Source of the DNA: Caulobacter segnis
GTDB lineage: Bacteria; Pseudomonadota; Alphaproteobacteria; Caulobacterales; Caulobacteraceae
Assembly (NCBI RefSeq): GCF_023935105.1
Contig: NZ_CP096040.1
Span: 4,259,001-4,323,000 of the forward strand
Direction of reading: 5' to 3'
Length of the DNA stretch: 64,000 bases
The notes below the pieces were generated by a model that did not search any database, was not told the origin of the DNA, and was given only the letters and a program-made list of their open reading frames with translations. This document shows, in pieces, positions 53,062 to 62,186 of the stretch. The position numbers and the translations under genes are program-made. Numbering within the stretch: the first letter of the stretch is position 1; each line of letters begins with the position of its first letter.

Positions 53062-53178
53062 CCAATCCTCCCCCCAGCGGGGGAGGTGTCGGCGCAGCCG
53101 ACGGAGGGGAAGAGGCCGGGCCAGGACAAGTTCCCCCTCCGGCGCTTCGCGCCACCTCCCCCGCTGGGGGGAGGATTT
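53062..53178. repeat. Inverted GC-rich repeat at the GTA cluster edge
   Basis: AATCCTCCCCCCAGCGGGGG, AGGTGTCGGCGCAGCCGACG and GAGGGGAAG on the left; an inverted TTCCCCCTCCGGCGCTTCGC ... CCTCCCCCGCTGGGGGGAGG on the right. Confidence 0.8.
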
Positions 53179-53185
53179 TGGGCCC

Positions 53186-54067
53186 TCACCGCCGATAGAG
53201 CCACGCCCCCGGCAGGCCCAGCCGCTCGCACGCCGCCCACGGCGGCGCGCCGGAGATCGGGGTGCGGTCGGCGATCCGGGCCGCCGCGCGGATGACCGGC
53301 AGCTCCAGCGGCCGGGGCAGCCATTCGCGGCCCAGGCCCAGCACCGCCCTCGCCTCGCCTGGCACGAGCTCCACCGCCGCCCGGATCAGCGGATGCTGCA
53401 AGCGGCTCAGCGGACCGGCGACCTTCACCCCCCGCATCAGCGCCAGGAACTCGAACACGATGTCCGAGCGCTCCAGCCTGGGCAGCATGGCCGCCAGCTG
53501 CGCCTCCCATTCCGCCTCCGACGTCGGCGCGCCCAAGGCGCCGTACAGCCGCGCGGCCGGGGCGGCCTCGGCGTAGAAGCGGTCGCGGTCGGCGGCCGAC
53601 AGCGGCTGGACCAGGGCGTGGTAAGCGTTCAGGAAGCCGAAGCTGGCCGTGGCCTGCACCCAGTCCAGCAGCGCGACGTCGTCGGCGCGATAGGCGGCCC
53701 CGTCCGGCGTGGTCCCCGCCACCCGCGCGTGCTGACGGCCGACCCCGGCGATCATCGCCTCCGCCGTCGAGCGCGCGCCATAGACCGTGACCATCGCCGC
53801 CAGGCCGGTGCGCTTGAGCCGGCCCAGCGGGTCGGTCTTGAACGAGGAGTATTCCCACACCCCGGTGCGCACCCTCGGCTCGGCCAGCTCCAGGATCACC
53901 GCCGTGACCCCGCCGACGAACAGGGCGACCGGGTTCTTGAACACCCGCCATGACACCGAGTCCGGCGCCGCCAGGGCCGGTTCGCCCGCCGGCGCGGTAA
54001 AATCGACGCGCGGACCGCCTTGAATCTCGAACAGGGACTTGGCGGCGTCGGCGAAACGGGCTTTCAA
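53186..54067 (-). CDS. MpaB-family (DUF2236) oxygenase-like protein
   Basis: This 293-residue protein belongs to DUF2236, a heme-binding oxygenase-like family (MpaB, latex-clearing protein relatives). The conserved early VSWRVFKNPVALFVGGVTAVILELAEPRV in part, VGRQHARVAG and LLDWVQATASFGFLNAY segments are present. The substrate is unknown. It lies upstream of the GTA cluster on the same strand, separated by a repeat, and is divergent from the aldehyde dehydrogenase. Confidence 0.85.
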   Translation of the reverse strand: MKARFADAAKSLFEIQGGPRVDFTAPAGEPALAAPDSVSWRVFKNPVALFVGGVTAVILELAEPRVRTGVWEYSSFKTDPLGRLKRTGLAAMVTVYGARSTAEAMIAGVGRQHARVAGTTPDGAAYRADDVALLDWVQATASFGFLNAYHALVQPLSAADRDRFYAEAAPAARLYGALGAPTSEAEWEAQLAAMLPRLERSDIVFEFLALMRGVKVAGPLSRLQHPLIRAAVELVPGEARAVLGLGREWLPRPLELPVIRAAARIADRTPISGAPPWAACERLGLPGAWLYRR

Positions 54068-54185
54068 GGGCGCCTCCGGCGAAGGGTTTCCTCAGACATA
54101 ATGCTCAAGCCGGCCGGCGCGCGCATGGACATGTCATGTTAGCGCTCCCATCTATTGGCGCACCAGCAACAGCGGGACGACGAAC

Positions 54186-55769
54186 GTGCATCTGACGGGC
54201 GAGCTTCTGATCGGCGGCGAGAGCCGCAAGGGAACCAACGGCGAGATCAAGGGGATCAATCCCGCGACCGGCGAGACCCTGGAGCCCGCGTTCGGCGGCG
54301 CGACCAAGGCCGATGTCGAGGCCGCCGCGGCCTTGGCGGCCGAGGCCTTCGCCAGCTACCGCGCCCTCTCGTACGAGACCCGCGCCACGTTCCTGGAGGC
54401 CATCGCCGAGCACATCGAGGCGATCGGCGACGATCTGATCGTCCGGGTCATGGCCGAGACCGGCCTGCCCCGTCCCCGCCTGGAAGGCGAGCGCGCCCGC
54501 ACCACCGGCCAGCTGCGCCTGTTCGCCAGCGTGCTGCGCGACGGCGGCTTCCTGGAGGCCCGCGTCGATCCAGCCCTGCCCGAGCGCAAGCCGCTGCCGC
54601 GCCCGGACCTGCGCCTGCGCAACGTGCCGCTCGGCCCGGTGGCCGTGTTCGGCGCCTCGAACTTCCCGCTGGCGTTCTCGGTGGCCGGCGGCGACACCGC
54701 CTCGGCCCTGGCGGCCGGCTGCCCGGTCATCGTCAAGGCGCATCCCGCGCACCCCGGGACCTCGGAACTGGTCGGTCGCGCCATCCAGGCCGCCGTCGCC
54801 TCGGTCGGCCTGCATCCGGGCGTGTTCTCGATGATCCACGACAGCGGCTACGAGGTCAGCCAGGCCCTGGTCGCCGATCCGCGCGTCAAGGCCGCCGGCT
54901 TCACCGGCTCGCGCCGCGGCGGCCTGGCCCTGCTGGCCATCGCCCAGGGCCGTCCCGAGCCGATCCCGCTGTACGCCGAGATGAGCAGCATCAACCCGGT
55001 GATCCTGCTGCCCGAAGCCCTGAAGGCGCGCGGCGACAAGATCGCCCCCGACTTCGTGGCCGCCCTGACCCTGGGCGCGGGCCAGTTCTGCACCAATCCC
55101 GGCCTGATCCTGGCCATCGACGGCCCCGAGTTGGACGCCTTCGTCGCGGCCGCCGGCCAGGCGGTCGAGGCCGCCCCGGCCGCCGTCATGCTGACGCCAG
55201 GCATCTGCAAGGCCTTCGCCCATGGGGTCGCGGCCCTGACCGAGGCCTCGGAAGTGACCACCGTGGCGCGCGGCGTCCCCGGCCCGGACGGCAGCCACAC
55301 CGGCCGCGCGGCCCTGTTCAGCGTCGCGGCCAAGGATTTCCTGGCCAATCCGCACCTGCACGAGGAAGTGTTCGGCGCGGCCTCGGTGGTGGTCCGCGCC
55401 GCCGACCAGGCCGAGCTGGCCAAGGTCATCGACGCCCTGGAAGGCCAGCTGACCATCGCCGTCCACCTGGACGACGGCGACCACGCCCTGGCCGGCGCCC
55501 TGCTGCCCGCCCTGGAGCTGAAGGCCGGCCGCATCCTGGTCAACGGCTTCGGCACCGGCGTGGAGGTGGCCAACGCCATGGTCCACGGCGGCCCGTTCCC
55601 CTCGACCAGCGACGGCCGCACGACCTCGGTCGGCACCCTGGCCATCGCCCGCTTCCTGCGCCCGGTCAGCTACCAGAACCTGCCGGAAGCCCTGCTGCCG
55701 GCCGAGCTGCGGAGCGACAACCCGCTGGGCATCGCGCGGCGGGTCGATGGGAAGGTGAAGCTGGGCTGA
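54186..55769 (+). CDS. NADP-type aldehyde dehydrogenase (alpha-ketoglutarate semialdehyde dehydrogenase type)
   Basis: This 527-residue enzyme has the aldehyde dehydrogenase fold, with general base Glu265 ([11 protein letters not shown]) and nucleophile Cys302 ([11 protein letters not shown]). The length, the GKVR-less NAD loop and the closing [23 protein letters not shown] in part match the ketoglutarate-semialdehyde dehydrogenase group, which ends oxidative pentose or hexarate breakdown. The start is GTG. No sugar-pathway genes lie beside it. Confidence 0.9.
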   Translation: MHLTGELLIGGESRKGTNGEIKGINPATGETLEPAFGGATKADVEAAAALAAEAFASYRALSYETRATFLEAIAEHIEAIGDDLIVRVMAETGLPRPRLEGERARTTGQLRLFASVLRDGGFLEARVDPALPERKPLPRPDLRLRNVPLGPVAVFGASNFPLAFSVAGGDTASALAAGCPVIVKAHPAHPGTSELVGRAIQAAVASVGLHPGVFSMIHDSGYEVSQALVADPRVKAAGFTGSRRGGLALLAIAQGRPEPIPLYAEMSSINPVILLPEALKARGDKIAPDFVAALTLGAGQFCTNPGLILAIDGPELDAFVAAAGQAVEAAPAAVMLTPGICKAFAHGVAALTEASEVTTVARGVPGPDGSHTGRAALFSVAAKDFLANPHLHEEVFGAASVVVRAADQAELAKVIDALEGQLTIAVHLDDGDHALAGALLPALELKAGRILVNGFGTGVEVANAMVHGGPFPSTSDGRTTSVGTLAIARFLRPVSYQNLPEALLPAELRSDNPLGIARRVDGKVKLG

Positions 55770-55770
55770 G

Positions 55771-55910
55771 GGGGCGTTAACGCCCCCTCCGTCTCGCCGC
55801 CTATCAGCGACGATCCACCTCCCCCGTTGCACGGGGGAGGATGACGCTCCCTCTCCTCCCCCGCTTGCGGGGGAGGTGGCCCGGAGGGCCGGAGGGGGCG
55901 TCTCTTTTGC
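55771..55910. repeat. GC-rich repeats between aldehyde dehydrogenase and ArsR genes
   Basis: GGGGGCGTTAACGCCCCC (a perfect hairpin at 55771-55788, possibly the aldehyde dehydrogenase terminator) is followed by CACCTCCCCCGTTGCACGGG and CTCCTCCCCCGCTTGCGGGG with GGCCCGGAGGGCCGGAGGGG. Confidence 0.65.
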
Positions 55911-55964
55911 CAGAACACTTAAGCAATCACTTGACCATCCACCCACGCCCCGATACTTAATCCC

Positions 55965-56303
55965 ATGCCTAACCAACAGCCCTCGCTCGACCTGATGTTC
56001 CAGGCCCTCGCGGACCCCGCCCGGCGGAGCATGGTCGAGCGGCTCAGCCGGGGTCCCGCCTCGGTGAGCGAGCTGGCGCGGCCGCTGGACATGTCGCTGC
56101 CGGCGGTCATGCAGCACCTGGCCATGCTGGAGGCGGGCGGGATCGTGGCGTCGGAGAAGGTCGGCCGGGTGCGCACCTGCCAGATCCAGCCCGACGTCCT
56201 GAGCCTCGCCGAACAGTGGATCAACCAGAGGCGCACCCAGTGGGAGCAGCGCCTCGACAGGCTCGGGGCCTTCCTGGCGGCCGAGGACGAGGACACCCAA
56301 TGA
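55965..56303 (+). CDS. ArsR-family helix-turn-helix regulator
   Basis: This 112-residue regulator has a winged helix-turn-helix (LADPARRSMVERLSRGPASVSEL in part, then LDMSLPAVMQHLAMLEAGGIV in part). It lacks the Cys pattern of metal-sensing ArsR proteins. It overlaps the SRPBCC gene by 4 bases; such pairs are common, and the regulator probably controls its own operon. Confidence 0.92.
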   Translation: MPNQQPSLDLMFQALADPARRSMVERLSRGPASVSELARPLDMSLPAVMQHLAMLEAGGIVASEKVGRVRTCQIQPDVLSLAEQWINQRRTQWEQRLDRLGAFLAAEDEDTQ

Positions 56304-56758
56304 CCGACCGCAGCTGCATCCACGCCACCTTCGTCGTCGAGCGCGTCTACGCCGCCTCGCCCGCCCGGGTGTTCGCCGCCTTCGCCGATCCGGAGAAGAA
56401 GAAGCAGTGGTTCAAGGGCCCCGACGAATGGGGTCCGCCGGACCAGAAGTACGACTTCCGCGTCGGCGGTGAGGAGCACAGCATCGGCGGACCACCCGGC
56501 GAGCCGCCGCACCGGTTCTACAACCGCTACCTGGAGATCATCCCCAACGAGCGGATCGTCTACACCTACTGGATGCACCACGGCGAACCGCTGGCCTCGG
56601 CCTCGGTCGCGACGCTGGAGTTCCGGGCCGAGGGCGCCAAGACCCGCGTGGTCGTCACCGAGGTGGGGGCGTTCCTGGACGGCTACTACTCGGCCGAAGG
56701 GCGCGAGGAGGGCATCCGGTGGCAGATGGAGGCGGTAGCGAAGGTGGTGGAGGGGTAG
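56300..56758 (+). CDS. SRPBCC/AHSA1-family protein
   Basis: This 152-residue protein has the START-like hydrophobic-pocket fold: ERVYAASPARVFAAFADPEKKKQWF in part, FRVGGEEH, RYLEIIPNERIVYTYWM and TRVVVTEVGAFLDGY. Its start lies in the ArsR stop (ATGA). The bound ligand is unknown. Confidence 0.9.
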   Translation: MTDRSCIHATFVVERVYAASPARVFAAFADPEKKKQWFKGPDEWGPPDQKYDFRVGGEEHSIGGPPGEPPHRFYNRYLEIIPNERIVYTYWMHHGEPLASASVATLEFRAEGAKTRVVVTEVGAFLDGYYSAEGREEGIRWQMEAVAKVVEG

Positions 56759-56764
56759 GCCTCA

Positions 56765-56898
56765 TCCTTCCGCCCCCTCCGGGGGCGGACGACCTCGCGG
56801 AGCGAGGTCAGGTGGGGGCAAGTAACGGGAGTGCGCTCCGAACTTGCCCCCTCCGCGCCTTCGGCGCTCCTCCCCCGGAGGGGGAAGAAGGAGCGCCC
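56765..56898. repeat. GC-rich inverted repeat after the SRPBCC gene
   Basis: CCGCCCCCTCCGGGGGCGG and CTCGCGGAGCGAGG with GTGGGGGCAAGTAACGGG on the left; an inverted AACTTGCCCCCTCCGCG, GCCTTCGGCGC and CTCCCCCGGAGGGGGAAG on the right. It resembles the copy at 17354. Confidence 0.7.
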
Positions 56899-56905
56899 CC
56901 GCCCC

Positions 56906-57322
56906 TCAGTGGCTCCCCGCCGCCGGCGGTTTCGCCACCTTGGCCACGTCAGCCTCCGTCACCGGCTTGGCGTAGGTGTTGCCGAAGTGGGTCCGGACAT
57001 AGGTGATCGCTTCGGCCATCTGGGCGTTGCTCAGCGTGCCGACGAAGCCGGGCATGGCGCCCTTGCCGCCGGTCACCACCATGATCGGATAGGCCGCGCC
57101 GGCCAGCTTGGGGTTCTTGGCCAGGGCGGGAATGGTCCCCGCCCCCGTCCCGCCCTTGGCGTCGGCCATGTGGCAGGCCTGGCAGACCGCGCCATAGACC
57201 TGCTCGCCGGTCACCGGCTTTGGCGCGCGGACGATGCCGCCGCCCGTATCCCCGCTGGCGGGGGTCTGGGCCATGGCCGGAAAAGCGGCCAGCAGGGCCG
57301 TCAGGACGATGAGTTTCCGCAT
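56906..57322 (-). CDS. Periplasmic class I cytochrome c
   Basis: This 138-residue protein has a signal peptide (MRKLIVLTALLAAFPAMAQ), one heme site (VCQACH) and an axial Met in GAMPGF. It ends 4 bases after the amine oxidase stop region and probably takes electrons from that enzyme. The ATG at 57322 begins the signal peptide. Confidence 0.92.
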   Translation of the reverse strand: MRKLIVLTALLAAFPAMAQTPASGDTGGGIVRAPKPVTGEQVYGAVCQACHMADAKGGTGAGTIPALAKNPKLAGAAYPIMVVTGGKGAMPGFVGTLSNAQMAEAITYVRTHFGNTYAKPVTEADVAKVAKPPAAGSH

Positions 57323-57326
57323 GACC

Positions 57327-58922
57327 TCAGGCCTCCAGCGCGCGCTTGTGCAGACGGGTGATGGCGTCAATGGAAGACAGCAGCGCCCCCTCCATCCAGC
57401 AGCCGACATAGCTGGCGTGCTCGCCGGCCAGCACGATCCGGCGGTCCAGGCCGACCAGGGTCTGGTAGTGCTCCTTGCGGGTGTCCTCGTTCCAGCGGGC
57501 GCAGCAGCCCAGGGTCCAGGGCACGCGGCTCCAGGCCACCGAGGCCCCGCTGGCGAACTCCTTGCGGTAGCTGGTCGGGTGGATCACCGAGCCCTGGGCC
57601 AAGGCCGCCTCGATCCGCTGTTCGGGCGTCAGGCCGGCCAGGCGATAGGCCCCCATCTCGCGGGCGAAGGCCCCCAGCAGCACCGCCGGCCCGTTCCCGA
57701 ACATGTTGTTGTTCGGATACGAGATCAGGGCGATCTCCTGGTCGGTGAAGCTGTGGCCGCCATAGATGAAGTCGTCCTCCTCCCAGAAGCGGCGCTTCAT
57801 CTCCAGGCCGATCTTGACCTGGCCGGAGTACGGCACGGCCTTGATGGCGGCCATCATCTCGTCGGTGACCTGCAGGTCCATCTGGCCCAGGACGCCCAGC
57901 GGGATGGTGCAGACGCAGAAGTCGGCCTTGGCGTCGGCGGTCTTGCCGGTGACCGTGTCGGTCCAGGTCACCGCCACGCCCTTGTCGTCCTGGGCGATCT
58001 TGCTGACCTTGGCGTTGTAGGTGATCAGGCCCTCGACCTGCTTGGCGAAGGCCTTGCCGATCATGTCCATGCCGCCCACCGGCTGGAACATGGTGGTCTG
58101 CATCTCGTGGCCCATGAAGAAGGCCATCGAGGTCCAGACCTGGGGATCCAGCACGTCGTGCAGGCTGTAGAGGTCCTTGGACGGGATCGGCGCGCCGTTC
58201 ACCCCGCCGCCGCCCGGCCGCTCGAAGCCCCGGTGCGAGGAAGCTCGCAAGCTGGCCGAGTACTTGTAGTCGTTGTCCAGCATCCCCCAGCCCTTCAGGG
58301 CTTCCAGCAGCTTGTCGCGGTCCTCCTGGGTGACGGTGTCGTCCAGGGCCTTGGCGTTGACCGACTTGGCCAGCAGCTCGGCGATGTTGCCCTCGAAGTC
58401 GGCGGCGGCGGCGTTGAAGCGCACGGGCTTGCCGCCGAACGCCTCGGACGAATGGACCCAGCCCGAGTGGTTGAACTGGATGAACGGCTCCAGGGCCACG
58501 CCGAACTGCTTGCAGTAATGCAGCAGGGTGCGGTGGTGGTGGGGGATCCGCCAGGGTCCGGGGTTCAGGTAGTTGCCGGGCGAGAAGGCCACCTTCTGGG
58601 TCGCGCCGCCCAGCTCGGTATAGGTATCGCCGCCGCGCAGCGACCAGTTGCGGCCGCCGGCCCGGTTCTGGAACTCCAGGATGGTGACCTTGTAGCCGGC
58701 CTTGCGCAGCTCGAACGCCGCCAGCATGCCGGCCAGGCCCGCGCCCAGCACGATCACCGACGCGCCCGGCCGCGCGCCCTGCAGGCTGGGCGGACCGTGG
58801 AACTGGGTCTCGGCCGCGTGGCCCAGCGTGGTCATGGCCTGGTACAGCGCCGCCGTGCCGCCGACCTTGGCGATGGCGGAAAGAAGCTGACGCCGGGTCG
58901 GCGCCCCTGAACGCGAATCCAT
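57327..58922 (-). CDS. Tat-exported flavin monoamine/L-amino-acid oxidase
   Basis: This 531-residue FAD enzyme has a twin-arginine signal (TRRQLLSAIAK), the dinucleotide motif VIVLGAGLAGMLAAFELRKAG in part, the RAGGRNWSLRGG flavin loop, and the C-terminal LAGEHASYVGCWMEGAL flavin contact. It oxidises an amine or amino acid in the periplasm. The cytochrome c gene 4 bases downstream suggests it is a dehydrogenase that passes electrons to the respiratory chain. Confidence 0.92.
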   Translation of the reverse strand: MDSRSGAPTRRQLLSAIAKVGGTAALYQAMTTLGHAAETQFHGPPSLQGARPGASVIVLGAGLAGMLAAFELRKAGYKVTILEFQNRAGGRNWSLRGGDTYTELGGATQKVAFSPGNYLNPGPWRIPHHHRTLLHYCKQFGVALEPFIQFNHSGWVHSSEAFGGKPVRFNAAAADFEGNIAELLAKSVNAKALDDTVTQEDRDKLLEALKGWGMLDNDYKYSASLRASSHRGFERPGGGGVNGAPIPSKDLYSLHDVLDPQVWTSMAFFMGHEMQTTMFQPVGGMDMIGKAFAKQVEGLITYNAKVSKIAQDDKGVAVTWTDTVTGKTADAKADFCVCTIPLGVLGQMDLQVTDEMMAAIKAVPYSGQVKIGLEMKRRFWEEDDFIYGGHSFTDQEIALISYPNNNMFGNGPAVLLGAFAREMGAYRLAGLTPEQRIEAALAQGSVIHPTSYRKEFASGASVAWSRVPWTLGCCARWNEDTRKEHYQTLVGLDRRIVLAGEHASYVGCWMEGALLSSIDAITRLHKRALEA

Positions 58923-59079
58923 CGAAACCCCATCCCCAACTGACAGGGCCTCAGGGGCGCACGCGGCGGCGGGCGGGCGCGAGGGGCGCGGGGCCAGAAG
59001 TGGGCTGACGGGGGCGAGGTTTCCGAATTATCGGGCGCCGCGAGGGGGAAGGTGCGCGCGGAGTGGGCAGGTCGAGAAG

Positions 59080-59290
59080 ATCCCCTCTCTCTTAGAGAGA
59101 GGGAGGGGCCCGCCGCGAAGCGGTGGGAGGGTGAGTGGTTTCACCCTGTCCGAACGAAGTGCTGAAAGATCGTCCGCGAGCCTGCAAGGTTTCCAGGAGA
59201 GCTTCGGGACTGCCCGGCTGACCGCGTACCCACTCACCCTCCCACGCCTTGCGGCGTGGGCCCCTCCCTCTCTCCATGAGAGAGGGATTC
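59080..59290. repeat. Inverted CCTCTCTC-type repeat pair
   Basis: The left copy (CCCCTCTCTCTTAGAGAGAG with GGAGGGGCCCGCCGCGAAGC and GGTGGGAGGGTGAGT) and an inverted right copy (ACTCACCCTCCCACGCC with GGGCCCCTCCCTCTCTCCAT and GAGAGAGGGA) are separated by about 90 bases. It fills the stretch 58923-59293, where I see no gene. Confidence 0.75.
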
Positions 59291-59293
59291 CCG

Positions 59294-61698
59294 CTACGGC
59301 AAGGCGTACGCCACCAGGACGTCGTTGATCTTGGTCTCCATGAAGTGGTGGCCGCCGGCCATGATCACCAGGTACTGCTTGCCGCCGACCTCGTAGGTCA
59401 TCGGCGTGGCCTGGCCGCCGCCCGGCAGGACGTCGGTCCACAGGGTCTTGCCGGTCTTGAGGTCGACCGCGCGGATCAGGTCGTCGGTGGCGGCGGCGAT
59501 GAAGATCACCCCGCCGGCCGTGACCACCGCCCCGCCGTTGTTGGGCGTGCCGATCTCGATCGGCAGGTGCGAGGCGATCCCGAACGGGCCGTTGTTGCGG
59601 GCCGAGCCGAACGGACGATCCCACAGGGTCTTGCCGGTGCGCAGGTCGATGGCGGTGAGGCCCCCGTACGGCGGCTCCTTGCACAGCAGGCCCGTCAGCG
59701 GCAGGCGCCAGCCGGCGTTGACGTCGATGGCGTAGGGCGAACCCCACTGCGGATCGCCCGCCCCTTCGGCGCTCTTCTTCATCGAGCCGCCGCGCTCCTC
59801 GCCGCGCGGGGCCCAGCCCTTCTTGTTGGCCTCGTCGCGCGGGACCAGGCGGTTGTAGTTGGGCATGTCGTTGTAGTTGGCGACGATCACGCCGCGCACC
59901 GGATCGACCGCGATGCCGCCCCAGTCCGAGCCGCCGTTGTAGCCGGGATATTCGACATAGCGGCCCTTGGTCTCGGGCGGGGTGTAGAAGCCCTTGTAAG
60001 TCGCCCGACGGAACTGGATGCGGCATATCATCTGGTCGATCGGCGACATGCCCCACATCTTGGCCTCGGTCAGGTCGGGCTTGCGCAGGGTGTGGTACAG
60101 TGAGTGGGGCTGGGTCGGCGCGCGCTGCTCGGGCTCGACGCCGCCTTGCGGGACGGGCTTTTCGACCACGCCGGTCAGGGCGCGCCGGTGCGGCGGTCCA
60201 GCACGTAGAGGTCGCCCTGCTTGCCAGGCAGCACCAGGGCCGGAACCGTGGCCCCGCCGGCCGGGAAGTTGACCAAGGTCGCCTGCGAACCGAGGTCGTA
60301 GTCCCAGACGTCGTTGTGCACGGCCTGGAACGACCAGACCTTCTTGCCGGTCATCACGTCGAGGGCGACCAGCGAGGTCGAGTGGGCCTTCTCCGGCGGC
60401 GAGCGCGAGCCGCTCCAGTAGTCGACGGCGCTGTTGCCCAGCGGCAGGTAGACCAGGCCCAGGGTCTCGTCGCCGCTGGCCGTGGTCCACATATTGGGCG
60501 TGCCGCGGGTGTAGGTCTGACCGGCCGGCGGGGCGCCGGTCAGGTCGGGGCGCGCCATGTCCCAGGCCCAGCGCAGCTGGCCGGTGACCGCGTCATAGCC
60601 CTGGATCACGCCGGAGGGCGCGTCGCGCCGCTGGCCGTCCAGCACTTGGTGGCCGGTGACGATCACGCCCCGGACGATGGTCGGGGCCGAGGTGATCGAG
60701 AACATGCCGGCCGCCGTCGGGCCGATCCCCTGGTTGGTGTCGACTTGGCCGCCGAAGCCGAAGTCGGCGCAGGGCCGGCCGGTGGCGGCGTCCACGGCGA
60801 TGAGGCGCGCGTCCAGCGTGCCTTCGATGATCCGCTTGGCGCAGGCCTGCTCGGGCGCCGCGCCGGGCACGACATAGTACGACACGCCCCGGCAGGCGGC
60901 GGTGTAGGGGATGTGGATGTCCGGCACCTTGGGGTCGAAGCGCCAGCGCTCCTTGCCCGAGGCCGCGTCCAGGGCGATCAGGATGTTCTTGGGCGTGCAG
61001 ACATAGAGGGCGTCGCCGACCTTCAGCGGCGTGGTCTCGGCCCCGTACTGCTTGCGGGCCTCGGCGGTGTCGGGCAGGTCGCCGGTGTGGATCAGCCAGG
61101 CGCGCTTCAGCTGGCCGGCGTTCTGCGGCGTGATCTGGGCCAGGGTGGAATAGCGCTGGGCGCCGTAGGTGCCGCCATAGGCCGTCCAGTCGGCGCCGGC
61201 GGTCATCGTCCCGTCGCCGGCCAGGGCGGGACCGGTCGGATCGCCCGGGCGGCCGGGCGCCGAGGCGATCCCGACCACGATCAGGCCGACCACCAGCAGC
61301 GCCGCCGAGCCCAGGAACAGGCCGCCCGCCAGCTTGCGTTGGCCGCGTTCCAGCGTCAGCAGCGGCGCGCAGGCCAGGGTCAGCCACAGCAGCACCAGCG
61401 GCCCGACCAGGCGCGGGACCAGGGCCCAGCCGTTCAGCCCGACCTCCCACAGCGCCCACACCAGGGTGGCGGCGAAGACCGCGGCATAGACCCAGATCCC
61501 GGCGATGCGGCGCAGGATCAGCAGCACGCCCGAGACGATCAGGCCCAGGCCCGCCAGCAGGTAGTAGGGGGATCCGTGCAGGGCCAGCAGCCAGCCGCCG
61601 CCGGCCGCCAAGGTCAGGCCGATCAGGATCAGCACGACGCCGAGAATGGCCGCGAGCACGCCCATGGGGCCGCGCGGCCTTACGCTGTCGAGGGGCAT
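59294..61698 (-). pseudogene. gcd: Membrane-bound PQQ glucose dehydrogenase, frameshifted
   Basis: The gene would encode a glucose dehydrogenase of about 800 residues that oxidises glucose in the periplasm and passes electrons to ubiquinone. The first frame (61698-60175) has the five-helix membrane domain and most of the PQQ propeller and stops after LDRRTGAP. The second frame carries the rest (GVVEKPVPQGGVEPEQRAPT to VLVAYALP, stop at 59294). A missing base in the C-run (GGG on the plus strand at 60178-60180) explains the shift; adding one C restores one reading frame. Both parts otherwise look intact. Confidence 0.88.
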
Positions 61699-61827
61699 CG
61701 GTCCGTCCTCACGCTGATACGAGACTAGAACCTCGGCCGTGAACGTTTGTTCCGAGGCGGGTCATCGGCGACCAGATTGCCGTGGCCTGCTTGGCGCGAT
61801 AGCTTTGGGGCCGCTCCGGAGGCCCTC

Positions 61828-62165
61828 ATGCCGACGACGATCAGTGTTCAAAAGCTTCAGGCGCTGCTCGGCGTCACGTATTCCTGGTCGCTTCCGTCGC
61901 CCTGCTGAGATCGCGGAGCCTCGAGCTGACCCTCGTCGCGGTTGGATTGATGGTGGGCGCGTACCTCACCAGCCGAACCGTACCGGCGTCCTTCGTGTCG
62001 CGAGATGCGGCGCTGAAACTGTGCGCCGTGGCCGCTATCGTCATCATCATCGGGATCGTCGCCGACGTGATGGCCGATCGTCATGCCTTGGTGTGGGCCG
62101 CCGCCGTGATGGGATATTGCGCCGGCAATCGGTTTAGAGCGGCAGGCGTGGGGCCCGCGCGCTAG
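61828..62165 (+). pseudogene. Small membrane protein, frameshifted
   Basis: A frame starting at the ATG at 61828 (MPTTISVQKLQALLGVT) stops after 26 codons. A second frame carries VFLVASVALLRSRSLELTLVAV in part, LMVGAYLTS, LCAVAAIVIIIGIVADVMA and the C-terminus, with stop at 62163-62165. Adding one base near 61876-61880 joins them into a membrane protein of about 113 residues with three hydrophobic segments. I do not recognise the family. Confidence 0.55.
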
Positions 62166-62186
62166 GCGCCGGCTTCGGACGGTCCC

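Noticed and set aside
43170..53178. Repeats in the GTA region as a possible CRISPR array
   Set aside because: The copies are inverted pairs at gene junctions, spaced by whole genes, without regular spacers or cas genes.
59028..60056. Long minus-strand frame covering the inverted repeat pair and the 3' end of gcd
   Set aside because: It is a shadow of the gcd frame that continues through the repeat; no domain and no start signal.
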